From contig CAVZHA010000002.1 of assembly GCA_963774945.1 (NCBI GenBank), forward strand, positions 434,001 to 498,000: a DNA stretch of 64,000 nucleotides, given 5' to 3'. Source of the DNA: Trebonia sp963774945. GTDB lineage: Bacteria > Actinomycetota > Actinomycetes > Streptosporangiales > Streptosporangiaceae. Shown here piece after piece: positions 46,378 through 55,488 of the stretch (position 1 is the stretch's first letter; every line of letters starts with the position of its first letter). The position numbers and the translations under genes were made by a program. The notes under the pieces are model-generated. The model was given only the letters and a program-made list of their open reading frames with translations, was not told the DNA's origin and searched no databases.

Positions 46378-47013
46378 GTGCCCGGGCTGGCTGGGCGCGT
46401 TGCGCGCGCCGCACGTATCGCGGTCCTGCCGATGGCGGCGGCGGCCGTCGCGGCGGCCTGCGCGTCGCCGCCGCCGGCTGCCCGGCCCCCCGACACCGCG
46501 TCGATCCCGAGGGCGCTGCTGAGCGAGGCGCGGCCGATCGGCACCGGCCCGCGCTTCACGCTGAGCGCCAGCGGCCCGGTCGCGGGGTCGTGCCGGCCAT
46601 CGCCCGGCCCCCGCGACGGCGTGCACGTCGAGGTGTTCGCGGCCGACCGGGTGCTGCTGCTGCCCGCCGGGATCGGCGCGCGGCGTCCCTGGCGCACGCT
46701 CGACGGGCGGGTCACCAACGCCCGCTGCTACGGCGCGCTGGCGACGCTCGACCCAACCGGGCTGGTGCTCGTCCGCCCCGGTTCCCGGCTCACGCTGGCG
46801 GACCTGTTCCGCGCCTGGGGCGAGCCGCTGTCCCGCACCCGGCTCGCGTCATTCGCGGCGCCGACCGGAACCCAGGTGGCGGTGTACGTCGACGGACGGC
46901 CCTGGCCCGGCGAGCCGGCCGCCGTCCCGCTCCGCAGGCACGCCGAGATCGTCCTCGAGGTCGGACCGCACGTCCCGCCGCACTCGTCCTACGCCTTCCC
47001 GCCCGGCACCTGA
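46378..47013 (+). CDS. Exported hypothetical protein
   Basis: 211 residues with an export signal (RVARAARIAVLPMAAAAVAA ACAS) whose ACAS end could be a lipobox. The mature part has two Cys (GSCRPSP, ARCYGALA) that may form a disulfide, and ends HVPPHSSYAFPPGT. I recognise the HVPPHSSYAFPPG ending from unannotated actinobacterial exported proteins but know no function. The last 25 bases overlap the end of the convergent MFS gene. The start GTG 46378 fits the signal sequence. Confidence 0.6.
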   Translation: MPGLAGRVARAARIAVLPMAAAAVAAACASPPPAARPPDTASIPRALLSEARPIGTGPRFTLSASGPVAGSCRPSPGPRDGVHVEVFAADRVLLLPAGIGARRPWRTLDGRVTNARCYGALATLDPTGLVLVRPGSRLTLADLFRAWGEPLSRTRLASFAAPTGTQVAVYVDGRPWPGEPAAVPLRRHAEIVLEVGPHVPPHSSYAFPPGT

Positions 47014-48209
47014 CTCCCGCCGACGGCCGGCTTGCGAGCGGACCCTCGGCCGGCCCCAGGCCGGAGCATGCCGCCCAGCGTCGCCAGGCAGGCGACGCCG
47101 AGCAGCAGGTAAGGGACGGCGTCGGAGGTGGCCTCGGCGAGCGCGCCGCTGGCCGAGGACGCGATGGCCTGCCCGCCTGCCCAGGTGAGGTTCGTGAGCG
47201 CGAACGCGATGCCGTGGTTGAGCTTCTGGTCCTGCGCGCTATCACCGACCATGGCGGCGGCCGGGGTGTAAAGCGAGCCGAAGAACGGCGTCCCGAGCAC
47301 GAGGACCGCGGCCAGCCACGCGACGCCGCCCGGCAGCCACACCAGGACGCTGAACAGCGCGCCTGCGGTCAGCCCGATCAGCACCGGCCGCCTGGTGCCG
47401 TAGCGGTCGCTGAACCTGCCCGCCAGCGGCGACACGCAGGACTCGATCACCGCCCCGCCCAGGAAGATGGCCGCTATCACCGTGCTGCTAGCGCCCAGCC
47501 GGGACAGCCGCAGCGGCGCCAGCACGTCGACTACGCCGAAGGCGATGCCCGCCAGCGCCATCAGCCACATGCCGTTGGCCAGCCGGGGATCGCGCAGCGC
47601 GCGCAGGACCTCGCGCGGTGCCGGAGATCCAGCCGCCGCCGCCGGCGGCGGCACCGCGAACGCGGCCACCATCAGCGCCGCTCCCGCCACGGAGGCGGCC
47701 GAGAACGCGGGCCCGGTGCCCACCTGGGTGGCCACCCAGCCGACGACCGGGCCGAGCAGCGCCCCCACCACCGCCGCGCCGAACGCGGTGCCGAGCAGCT
47801 GACCGCGCTTCTCGTCCGGGGCGCGGGCGGACAGCCAGGCCAGGCCCGCCGCCCAGGTGCAGGCGCCGCCCAGCCCCTGGACGAAACGGGCGGCGTCAAG
47901 TACCGCCGCAGTCTGCGTCCACCCGAAGGCCAGCGTCGCCGCGCTCATCAGCCCGAGCCCCAGCAGCACAACCCGGCGCTCGCCGAGCCGGGCGACCAGC
48001 ACCCCGCCTGGCAGCGACCCCACTAGCGTCCCGGCCGGATAGCACGCGACCAGCAGGCCGGCGCCGGCCTTGGACAGCCCCGCTTCGCGGGTGTAATGCG
48101 GCAGCAGCGGCGTGAGCGCGGTGAAGAAGACCGTGTCGACCAGCACTAGGGCGCACACGAAGGCCAGCAGACCGGCCATCGAGGGAACATGTGAACGGTT
48201 CCCTGGCAT
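46989..48209 (-). CDS. MFS transporter
   Basis: 406 residues, intact, with about twelve hydrophobic helices. The first half has DTVFFTALTPLLPHYTREAG and VLVARLGERRVVLLGLGLMS (the cytoplasmic loop 2-3 motif of drug:H+ antiporters); the second has SPLAGRFSDRYGTRRPVLIG. It is most like multidrug or sugar efflux carriers of the DHA1 type, driven by the proton gradient. Substrate unknown. It stands alone on the strand and is convergent with the exported hypothetical protein. Confidence 0.85.
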   Translation of the reverse strand: MPGNRSHVPSMAGLLAFVCALVLVDTVFFTALTPLLPHYTREAGLSKAGAGLLVACYPAGTLVGSLPGGVLVARLGERRVVLLGLGLMSAATLAFGWTQTAAVLDAARFVQGLGGACTWAAGLAWLSARAPDEKRGQLLGTAFGAAVVGALLGPVVGWVATQVGTGPAFSAASVAGAALMVAAFAVPPPAAAAGSPAPREVLRALRDPRLANGMWLMALAGIAFGVVDVLAPLRLSRLGASSTVIAAIFLGGAVIESCVSPLAGRFSDRYGTRRPVLIGLTAGALFSVLVWLPGGVAWLAAVLVLGTPFFGSLYTPAAAMVGDSAQDQKLNHGIAFALTNLTWAGGQAIASSASGALAEATSDAVPYLLLGVACLATLGGMLRPGAGRGSARKPAVGGSQVPGGKA

Positions 48210-48296
48210 GACAAGAGCCTATGTCCGCTGTGCAGGGTGATCCAAGCGGGGGGCGGGACTACCCATGTGGCGGATGCCCGAACCGCTGCCCGACGT

Positions 48297-49397
48297 TCAG
48301 GCCGGCATCTCGGCGCCGGCCGTCGGCCACGCGGCCAGCAGGCTTTCCGCCGTCACGAGGCCGTGCTCGGCGGTCAGCGGGTCGATCGCGTCGAATGCGG
48401 CCGAGATCTGCTCAGGGCCGGCGATCACCGTCGTCACCACCGGGACGTGCCGGGCCTGCCGGGGGAACCGGTCCCCATGCGGCGCGTGATCGCCGTGATA
48501 GCCCCAGATGCCGCGCACGCTGGTCGCCCCGTCAATTCCGGCCGAGCTGAGGCCACCGACGATGGCCCGGTGCACCGGCTGGCCATCGTGACGCGCCGCC
48601 TCTGAGGTGTAGATCGTCAATTTGACCTGCGCCGACATCCCGGCGTCGGGGTAGGCGTCGCCGGCGCCCGCGGCCAGTTGCGGACGGCTGACGAAGTGCC
48701 CGTCGCGCTTGCACAGGCGGACCCGCTCGATCGTCATCAGCGGGCGACGGAACATGCTGCCGAGCTCGGGGAGCAGCCGCGCCATCCGGTCGCCCGCCCC
48801 GACGGCGATCACCATGAGCGGAACGTCGGCGTCGCGGTGCAGGAACTGGGCGGGCCGCTGTCGGCCGTGGGCGACGCTGGCGCCGTCGACGCCGGACAAG
48901 ACCGTGGCCCCGGCGATCCTGCGCCGGTACAGCAGCTCGCAGGCCGCTTCGAAGGCGGGGATCTGGTAAGCGCGATCGCCCTGACCGCAGTGCAGCGTCA
49001 GCCTGGTTGCCTCCCCGGGCTCCTCGCCCAGCCGGACCGGGCTTATCTCCCCCGACAGCAGGCGCGCCCGCTCCATCGCGACCAGCCGAGGCCGCGCCAG
49101 CCGGAGGGTTTCCTCGAGCAACGTCTCGATGTTCGGGCGAGTATCGATCGCGATCGCAGTCAGCGTGGGCTCCGACGCCTGCGAGAGCGATCGGCCGGCC
49201 CGCGACCCCCCGGAGCCCTCGATGCCTCGTAGCAGGATGCTGGCCATGGTCCGCCGCTTGGCGTAGAGGCCGATGAGGGCCTCGCCCGCAGGCACGCCCT
49301 GCGCCCGGCGGCGCTCGGTGAGATAGCTGGTCAGTACCGTGCACTCCTCGTCCACAGGCGCGCTCCGATCCAGGACATCGTCGTCTGGCTGCCGCAA
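48297..49397 (-). CDS. Triple-DUF190 protein, copy 1
   Basis: 366 residues made of three DUF190 (PII-like ferredoxin-fold) repeats where most members have one of about 100: residues 18-115 (CTVLTSYLTERRRAQGVPAG, SILLRGIEG, TLTAIAIDTRP), 130-245 (TRLTLHCGQGDRAYQIPAFE, VLSGVDGA, MVIAVGAGDRMA) and 253-360 (VKLTIYTSEAARHDGQPVHR, GIWGYHGDHAPHGDRFPRQA, TTVIAGPEQI). DUF190 proteins are linked to CrcB fluoride channels, and two crcB genes lie upstream in the same operon. They probably sense or regulate fluoride stress (inference). It is a duplicate of the next gene. Confidence 0.82.
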   Translation of the reverse strand: MRQPDDDVLDRSAPVDEECTVLTSYLTERRRAQGVPAGEALIGLYAKRRTMASILLRGIEGSGGSRAGRSLSQASEPTLTAIAIDTRPNIETLLEETLRLARPRLVAMERARLLSGEISPVRLGEEPGEATRLTLHCGQGDRAYQIPAFEAACELLYRRRIAGATVLSGVDGASVAHGRQRPAQFLHRDADVPLMVIAVGAGDRMARLLPELGSMFRRPLMTIERVRLCKRDGHFVSRPQLAAGAGDAYPDAGMSAQVKLTIYTSEAARHDGQPVHRAIVGGLSSAGIDGATSVRGIWGYHGDHAPHGDRFPRQARHVPVVTTVIAGPEQISAAFDAIDPLTAEHGLVTAESLLAAWPTAGAEMPA

Positions 49398-49449
49398 GAT
49401 TACGTCGGCAGACCGCCGTCGACTAGTCCCGCCTGGACGCCCTGGTTCG

Positions 49450-50529
49450 TCAGGAGACGGGCAGTCCCGCCGTCGCGTGCCCGGTGCCGACCGGGCGAAC
49501 GGCCGGGACGGTCTCGCAGGTGACGAGGCCGTGCTCCGCGGTGAGGTCGTCGATGAGATCGAACGCGGTCTGCGTGCGCTGCGGCGTGTCGATCACGATC
49601 GTCACCGCCGGGACGTGCCTGCCCAGCTGGAGCAGGCGGTCGCCGTGCGGCGCGTGATCGCCGTGGAAACCCCACATGCCCCGCTGCGTCGTGGCGCCGC
49701 TGATTCCGGCCGAGCGGAGCCGGCGGACGATGGCGCGGTGAATTGGCTGGCCGTCGTGGAGGGCTGCCTCCGACGTGTAGACCATGAGCTTCTGCGCCAG
49801 CGGCAGGCGGGTCTGGCCGGCCAGCGGCAGCGCCTCATGCACCGAGGGGGGGCGGCCGAGCAGTTCGCCGTCCCGCTTGCAGATGCGGACGCGCTCCAGC
49901 GTCAGCAGCGGCCGCCGGAGCAGGCCCCCGAGCTCGGGCAGCACCTGGGCGATCCGGCGCCCGGAGCCCACCGCGATGACCATCATCGGCGTGGCGGCGT
50001 TGCGGCTGAAGAAGGCCGCCCGCTCGCGCTGGCCGTGCGCGGTACCGTCCACGCCGAGCAGCGCGGTGGCGCCCGCGACGCCCCGCCGGTGCAGCAGGTC
50101 GCAAATGGCCACGAAGGCGGGGACGCGGTACACCCGTTCCTGGCGGCCGACGTAGACGGTCAGCTTGGTCTCCTCGTCCGGTGCCGAGCTCGGCGCGGCC
50201 GCCTCGATGTCGTCGGCCAGCAGCCGTGCCCGCTCCAGCGTGACAAGACCGCTGCGGAGCAGGCCCGAGGTCGACTCGAGCAGAGCTTCGATCCTGGGTC
50301 GGGTATCCACCGCGACCGCGATCAGCGGCAGGTCGTGCGACATAGTCTCGGACCGGTCGGTGCGCAGGTGCTGTCTGGCGCCGAAGCCCTCGACGCCGCG
50401 CAGCAGAATGCTCGTCGCGACTTCCCGCTTTCCGTACAGGTCGAGCAGCGCATCGGCGGCGAAGCCGTTGTCGGCGGTCCGCTGGCGCTCGCCGAAATAG
50501 CTGGTGAGCTTCAGCGCGTCCGCGTTCAC
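49450..50529 (-). CDS. Triple-DUF190 protein, copy 2
   Basis: 359 residues with the same three-repeat build: LKLTSYFGERQRTADNGFAA, TKLTVYVGRQERVYRVPAFV and QKLMVYTSEAALHDGQPIHR open the repeats, and GMWGFHGDHAPHGDRLLQLG marks the third. Its GTG start at 50529 overlaps the stop of the upstream crcB (GTGA), so translation is coupled to the fluoride channel. The gap to copy 1 is 53 bp. Confidence 0.85.
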   Translation of the reverse strand: MNADALKLTSYFGERQRTADNGFAADALLDLYGKREVATSILLRGVEGFGARQHLRTDRSETMSHDLPLIAVAVDTRPRIEALLESTSGLLRSGLVTLERARLLADDIEAAAPSSAPDEETKLTVYVGRQERVYRVPAFVAICDLLHRRGVAGATALLGVDGTAHGQRERAAFFSRNAATPMMVIAVGSGRRIAQVLPELGGLLRRPLLTLERVRICKRDGELLGRPPSVHEALPLAGQTRLPLAQKLMVYTSEAALHDGQPIHRAIVRRLRSAGISGATTQRGMWGFHGDHAPHGDRLLQLGRHVPAVTIVIDTPQRTQTAFDLIDDLTAEHGLVTCETVPAVRPVGTGHATAGLPVS

Positions 50530-50891
50530 AGGTGCAGCCCGATCGTCCGTCCGAGCGCGGCCGCCGCGATGCCGAGCGCCAGGCTGACGACGATGTTGAG
50601 CACCGCCTTGCGGTACTGCCGCTCCTCGGTGAGCCGCTGCGTCTCCAGCATCCAGGTCGAGAAGGTGGTGTACGAGCCGACCGCCGCGGTCCCGAGCAGC
50701 AGGTACTGGGAGGAGCTGAGCGCCAGCCCGCTCAGCAGCCCCAGGACCACCGCGCCGGACACGTTGATCACCATCGTGCCGAGCGGGAAGTCCCGCCCGG
50801 CCACGGCCGAGACGACTCCGTCGAGGTAGAAGCGCAGCAGCGACCCGGCGCCGCCGGTCACCACCACCAAGGTCCAGACCAGGATGCTCAT
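50526..50891 (-). CDS. crcB: CrcB/Fluc fluoride channel subunit
   Basis: 121 residues with four helices. Signature elements are GGAGSLLRFYL at the first helix, FPLGTMVINVSGAVVLGLLS with the conserved Asn, and GTAAVGSYTTFSTWMLETQR, which holds the Phe-box and Ser/Thr track of Fluc channels. Fluc subunits form dual-topology dimers that let fluoride leave the cell; actinobacteria often carry two crcB genes that make a heterodimer, as here. ATG 50891 overlaps the stop of the first crcB (ATGA). Confidence 0.92.
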   Translation of the reverse strand: MSILVWTLVVVTGGAGSLLRFYLDGVVSAVAGRDFPLGTMVINVSGAVVLGLLSGLALSSSQYLLLGTAAVGSYTTFSTWMLETQRLTEERQYRKAVLNIVVSLALGIAAAALGRTIGLHL

Positions 50892-51427
50892 CGGACCCGC
50901 ACCCGCACCCTTCTGACCATGGCGGTCGACAGCTGGATGGCCGCGTACCCGGCCGCGACCGATGCCGCCGTGTACCCGACGGCGAGGCCCCACGCGTGCG
51001 CGTCGAGCATCTTCACGATCTCCAGTTGCATGGTGGAGAAGGTGGAGAGCCCGCCGCATAGCCCGGTGCCGAGCAACGGCCGCCGATAAGACGACAGCGG
51101 CAGCCGCTCCTGCAGCCGGGTGACGAAGTAGCCGAGCAGGAACGCCGCCACGATGTTGACCGCGAACGTCGGCCATGGCCAGGCGGCGGCGGAATGCGGG
51201 AACGCCTCGGCCAGCGCCGCCCGCGCCAGAGTGCCGAGCGCGCCGCCGGCGAAGACCGCCGCCACCTCGCGCCGGTCCGGTCTGGGCAGCGCGGCGCGAG
51301 GCCGGCGCCGCGCAGGCAAATCGCTGTTCGCATCGGGGGCGCCAGAAGCGCTCGGTTCGGTCAGGTGGGCTGCAGGCTCTGGCACGCGGGAGCACTCCTC
51401 GGGCTCATGATCGGAGCTAGAAGCCAT
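50888..51427 (-). CDS. crcB: CrcB/Fluc fluoride channel subunit with N-terminal extension
   Basis: 179 residues from ATG 51427. The first 50 are hydrophilic (Glu/Pro/Arg-rich) and not part of the channel. The core has VFAGGALGTLARAALAEAFP, WPTFAVNIVAAFLLGYFVTR with the conserved Asn, and LGTGLCGGLSTFSTMQLEIV. It is the first gene of the operon crcB-crcB-DUF190-DUF190. An ATG at 51469 is also open. The sequence around ATG 51427, GCTGATGGCTTCTA, resembles the 3' end of fluoride riboswitches. Confidence 0.88.
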   Translation of the reverse strand: MASSSDHEPEECSRVPEPAAHLTEPSASGAPDANSDLPARRRPRAALPRPDRREVAAVFAGGALGTLARAALAEAFPHSAAAWPWPTFAVNIVAAFLLGYFVTRLQERLPLSSYRRPLLGTGLCGGLSTFSTMQLEIVKMLDAHAWGLAVGYTAASVAAGYAAIQLSTAMVRRVRVRVR

Positions 51428-51905
51428 CAGCCGCGAATAGCAGCGGTTCGGGAAAGCCGGCGCCTCCACCCCAGGGCGTCATCTGGTCGCACCACGATTT
51501 TAGCGGCGCTAGGCGATCAACCGGTACACGGGTCGACGTCGAGGGCCCGGGAGAACCCGCGATCGCGAGAGGGTGGCGTGGCTCTGGTCATCGCCTTCAA
51601 TTACGATCACCCATATCCAAGATCATCTATTTATTATGCAAGGCGATTCAATTTCGAAATCGGGCGGGAGAACGCCGAGTCCGCATGGTTCGTCGGCGGA
51701 TTGAGCGGTTGATGTGACGGTTAGCGTTTTACGCCACTTTCAGTTTCCCTCCGAGGTCTCCCAAACTTCTGAGCTTCCTGTTAACGTTCGCGATATGTGT
51801 CGCCGGCCGGACGCGGGGTGTTACACGCGGTCCGACGGCGACCTTCGGGTCCAGGCGGCGGAACCGCCTGATTGTTCAGTAATTTCACAGTGAGGCTAGG
51901 TTGGC
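51428..51905. other. Divergent region between fluoride operon and protease gene
   Basis: No gene is seen. The part near 51600-51670 is AT-rich (ATCTATTTATTATGCAAGG). Just upstream of the crcB start on the minus strand there is CCGC/GCGG (a hairpin) followed by CTGATGGCTTCTA, reminiscent of the fluoride riboswitch 3' end, but the full structure does not fit well. Confidence 0.35.
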
Positions 51906-54900
51906 ATGCACGAACGCATGGCAAGGCACCTGCCGAAGGCATTCGCCCGACGCAAAGTATGGACAGCCGCGATTGCCGTAACCGCCGTCCCGGCGCTGGC
52001 AATCGTCCCGGCGGCCGCGGCCGGGGCGGCCACGACCGCTCCGGTCGCGGCGTCAAGCTCGTCGACCGCGCCGATGACCTCGGCACTCGCGGCGCAGCTG
52101 TCGCAGAACGTCAACAAGAGCGTCATCGTGATCCTGAAGAGCCAGCTGGCGCAGCACGCCGTCGGCAGCGCGGCCGAGTCGCAGCGCGGTAAGGCCATCC
52201 TGGCCGACCAGAAGCCGCTGATGACCGAGCTCGGCCAGGTTCACGCCAGCCACGTCCGGCAGTTCCGGACGGTCAACTCGCTCGCCGCCACCGTCTCGGC
52301 CGGCGAGGAGGCGAGGCTCAAGGCGGACCCGGCCGTCGCCCAGGTCATCCCCAACTCCATCGTCAATGTGAGCCTCGGCGGGCCGGACTCCGCGACCGCC
52401 CCCGCGACGACGGGCAAGTCAGCCGCGTCGGTTAAGGCCTCGGCCGCGACCCCGACCCCGAACGTGATCCCGGGCGCGTGCAGCACCAAGCCGCAGCTGG
52501 CGCCGGAGGGACTGCCGCTGACCCAGACCGCCTCCGACAACCCGGGCGCGCCGACGGCGGCGTCGCTCGGCATCACCGGCGCGGGGGTGAAGGTCGGCTG
52601 GATCGCGGACGGCCTCGACCCGAACAACGAGAACTTCATCCGGTCCAACGGGACGTCGGTCTTTGACCCCGCCACCGGCGGCGACTACCAGGACTTCACC
52701 GGCCTCGGGCCGGCCGCCCCGACCGGCGGCGACGAGGCGTTCCTGGACGCGAACGCGATCGCGGGCCAGGGCCTGGTCACCTACAACGTGAACGGCTTCT
52801 CCGCCCAGTCCTACCCGACCCCGTGCAACATCAAGATCCAGGGCACCGCGCCGGGCGCCAGCCTGGTCGGGCTGGACGTGTTCCAGGAGGACTCGGCCAG
52901 CGGCGTGTTCACCACCGAGTCGAACTTCCTGCAGGCGATCGACTACGCGGTGCAGACCGACCACGTGAACGTGCTAAACGAGTCGTTCGGCGCCAACCAG
53001 CTGCCGGACGTCGGCGCGCTCGACGCCACCACGCAGTTCGACGACGCCGCGGTGGCCGCGGGCGTGACCGTCGTGACCTCCACCGGTGACGCGGGCTCGC
53101 AGAACACCACCGGCTCGCCGGCGACCGACCCGAACCTCATCTCGGTCGGCGCGTCCACCCAGTTCCAGATGTACGAGCAGACCAACTACGCCCTCGCGCG
53201 CGACTTCTCGACCACCGGCTGGCTGAGCGACAACATCAGCTCGCTGAGCTCGGGCGGTTTCAACGAGCAGGGCGGCACGGTCGACCTGGTCGCCCCCGGC
53301 GACCTCAGCTTCGCCTCGTGCAGCACCGACACGGCGATGTACGACGAGTGCACCAACTTCCAGGGCCAGCCGTCCGACATCGAGGAGTCCGGCGGCACCA
53401 GCGAGTCGTCGCCGTTCGTGGCCGGCATCGCGGCCGACGTCATCCAGGCCTACCGCAAGACCCACCACGGCGCCACCCCGACGCCCGCGCTGGTCAAGCA
53501 GATCCTGGTCAGCACCGCGACCGACCTCGGCGAGCCTGCCACCGAGCAGGGCGCCGGCCTGGTCGACGCGTACAAGGCGGTCGAGCTGGCCGAGTCGATC
53601 AAGACCCCCGACGGCTCGCCCGCCCCGGTCGGCGAGACCATTAAGACGTCGGTCAGCCAGCTCAACGCGGTCGGCCAGCCCGGCACCGCGAAGATCTGGC
53701 CGGTGACGGTCACCAACACCAGCGCAGGCACCCAGACCGTGCGCCTGACCGGCCGCGGCCTCGGCGCCCTGCAGAACACGCAGTCGGGAACGGTCACGCT
53801 CAACGACGCCACCAGCCCGCAGGTCGCGAACTACCAGGGCCTGCCGAACAACTACGGCGTCTTCCACTTCACCGTCCGGCCGGGCCAGGACCGGCTGTTC
53901 GCCGAGCTCGCGTACACCTCGGGCGACCTCAGCAGCCTCAACTCGCGGGTCCGGATGATCCTGATCGACCCGACCGGCAAGCTCGCGGCCCACTCGCTGC
54001 CCCAGGGCGACGGCAACTACGGCAGCGTCGACGTCAGGTACCCGGCCGCCGGGACCTGGACCGGCGTCATCTTCGGCGACACCAAGGCCGACGACGGCAC
54101 CAACGGCCCCGTCCCCTGGCAGGTGTCGACGCAGACGTTCACGCCGTTCGGCGCGGTCTTCCCGTCCACCCTGACCCTGCACCCGGGTCAGAGCGGCACC
54201 GCCTGGGTGGCCGCCAGGACCCCGTCCGCGCCGGGTGACGCGGCGGGCTCCATCGTGATTTCCGCCAGCGGATCGAGCCAGGCCACCTCCATCCCGGTGA
54301 CGCTGCGGAGCAAGGTCGACCCGGCTCGCGGCGGCGCGTTCTCCGGCGTGCTGACCGGCGGCAACGGTCGGGCGCCAGGCGAGGGCCAGGAGGAATACTA
54401 CGAGTTCAACGTGCCCAGGGGCGTGAGCGACATCGCCGCCAGCGTCAAGCTCGCGAACGACGCGGGCGACCCGATCGGCTCGTACCTCGTCGCCCCCGAC
54501 GGTGAGGCCGTCGGCTACGGCCAGAACCAGGACCCGCTGACCGGGAACGCGAGCACCGGGGAGACCGCGTACACGGTCGACCCGACGCCCGGCACCTGGA
54601 CCCTGGTGGTGGCCTTCACCGAGCCGGTCGAGGGCAACGAGCTGGCCGACCCGTACACCGGGTCGATCACGTTCAACGCGACCAGGGCCAGCGCGGCCGG
54701 CCTGCCCGACAGCGCCCACACCACGCTGGCGGCGGGCAAGCCGGTCACGATCCCGGTGACGGTGACCAACAACGGGCCGGAGCCGGAGGACTTCTTCATC
54801 GACCCGCGGCTGGACACCGACACCTCGCTCACGCTGGCGCCGCTGACGGCAAGCACCATCCCGTTGCCGCCGACCAACGAGCCGGAGTGGCTCGTGCCGA

Positions 54901-55421
54901 CCGAGACGTCCGGCATCCAGGTGTCGCAGACGTCTTCGCTCCCGGCGATGTTCGACTTCGGCCCGTTCGCGGGCGACCCGGACACCGCGAGCACCAGCGG
55001 GACGCCGGGCGAGCTCTGCGGGGATACTGCGACCGGGTCCGTCAGCCCGTCCGGCGGCACCGTGTCGCAAGGCGGCTGGTTCGCCCTGCCGAGCGAGTGC
55101 GGTCCCTACCCCGGGCCCGCCCCGGCCGGGACCGCGACCGTCACCGCGACGGTCACCACCAGGGCGTTCGACCCGGCGGTGACCTCCGTCACCGGCGACC
55201 TGTGGGCGACCGCGGGCACCGGGACGTTCACCAACAGCGCGGTCGTCATCGGGCCCGGCCAGTCGGCCATCATCGACGTGACGATCACGCCGTCGGCGGC
55301 CGCGGGCACCGTGGTCAGGGGCACGCTGTTCGTGGATGACGAGCTGGCGGCGATCCCGCCGTACGGCCAGATCTCCGGCGACGAGCTCAGCGCGCTGCCC
55401 TACGAGTACAAGGTCGGCTAG
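51906..55421 (+). CDS. Large secreted subtilase-like serine peptidase with sedolisin-type active-site residues
   Basis: 1171 residues, intact. A signal peptide (AFARRKVWTAAIAVTAVPAL to about residue 40) is followed by an inhibitor-like propeptide (VNKSVIVILKSQ, LAATVSAGEEARLKADPAV). The peptidase domain spans about 215-560: VKVGWIADGLDPNNENF (Asp235), GGDEAFLDANAIAGQG, GTAPGASLVGLDVF, VTVVTSTGDAGSQNTTGSPA and ESGGTSESSPFVAGIAAD (Ser499). The subtilase His motif (HGT) is absent. At that place there is Glu277-x3-Asp281, and the oxyanion residue is Asp395 in a TGDAG turn, as in sedolisins (S53). The C-terminal 600 residues contain beta-rich domains (fibronectin-like, PPC-like). It would degrade proteins outside the cell. 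Confidence 0.85.
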   Translation: MHERMARHLPKAFARRKVWTAAIAVTAVPALAIVPAAAAGAATTAPVAASSSSTAPMTSALAAQLSQNVNKSVIVILKSQLAQHAVGSAAESQRGKAILADQKPLMTELGQVHASHVRQFRTVNSLAATVSAGEEARLKADPAVAQVIPNSIVNVSLGGPDSATAPATTGKSAASVKASAATPTPNVIPGACSTKPQLAPEGLPLTQTASDNPGAPTAASLGITGAGVKVGWIADGLDPNNENFIRSNGTSVFDPATGGDYQDFTGLGPAAPTGGDEAFLDANAIAGQGLVTYNVNGFSAQSYPTPCNIKIQGTAPGASLVGLDVFQEDSASGVFTTESNFLQAIDYAVQTDHVNVLNESFGANQLPDVGALDATTQFDDAAVAAGVTVVTSTGDAGSQNTTGSPATDPNLISVGASTQFQMYEQTNYALARDFSTTGWLSDNISSLSSGGFNEQGGTVDLVAPGDLSFASCSTDTAMYDECTNFQGQPSDIEESGGTSESSPFVAGIAADVIQAYRKTHHGATPTPALVKQILVSTATDLGEPATEQGAGLVDAYKAVELAESIKTPDGSPAPVGETIKTSVSQLNAVGQPGTAKIWPVTVTNTSAGTQTVRLTGRGLGALQNTQSGTVTLNDATSPQVANYQGLPNNYGVFHFTVRPGQDRLFAELAYTSGDLSSLNSRVRMILIDPTGKLAAHSLPQGDGNYGSVDVRYPAAGTWTGVIFGDTKADDGTNGPVPWQVSTQTFTPFGAVFPSTLTLHPGQSGTAWVAARTPSAPGDAAGSIVISASGSSQATSIPVTLRSKVDPARGGAFSGVLTGGNGRAPGEGQEEYYEFNVPRGVSDIAASVKLANDAGDPIGSYLVAPDGEAVGYGQNQDPLTGNASTGETAYTVDPTPGTWTLVVAFTEPVEGNELADPYTGSITFNATRASAAGLPDSAHTTLAAGKPVTIPVTVTNNGPEPEDFFIDPRLDTDTSLTLAPLTASTIPLPPTNEPEWLVPTETSGIQVSQTSSLPAMFDFGPFAGDPDTASTSGTPGELCGDTATGSVSPSGGTVSQGGWFALPSECGPYPGPAPAGTATVTATVTTRAFDPAVTSVTGDLWATAGTGTFTNSAVVIGPGQSAIIDVTITPSAAAGTVVRGTLFVDDELAAIPPYGQISGDELSALPYEYKVG

Positions 55422-55438
55422 CCTCCGCTTCCGACCAG

Positions 55439-55473
55439 CCGCAGGCCGCTCCCAGCCCGGGGGCGGCCTGCGG
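55439..55473 (+). terminator. Hairpin between convergent genes
   Basis: CCGCAGGCCGC (55439-55449) pairs perfectly with GCGGCCTGCGG (55463-55473). It lies 18 bp past the protease stop and 16 bp from the stop of the opposing gene, so it could serve both. Confidence 0.7.
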
Positions 55474-55488
55474 TGTCTCCGGCGCGAG

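Noticed and set aside
51472..51510. Fluoride riboswitch candidate with GATGACGCC on the minus strand
   Set aside because: The pseudoknot partner (GGCGTC-like) is not found upstream and stem 1 is missing; only the 3' motif matches.
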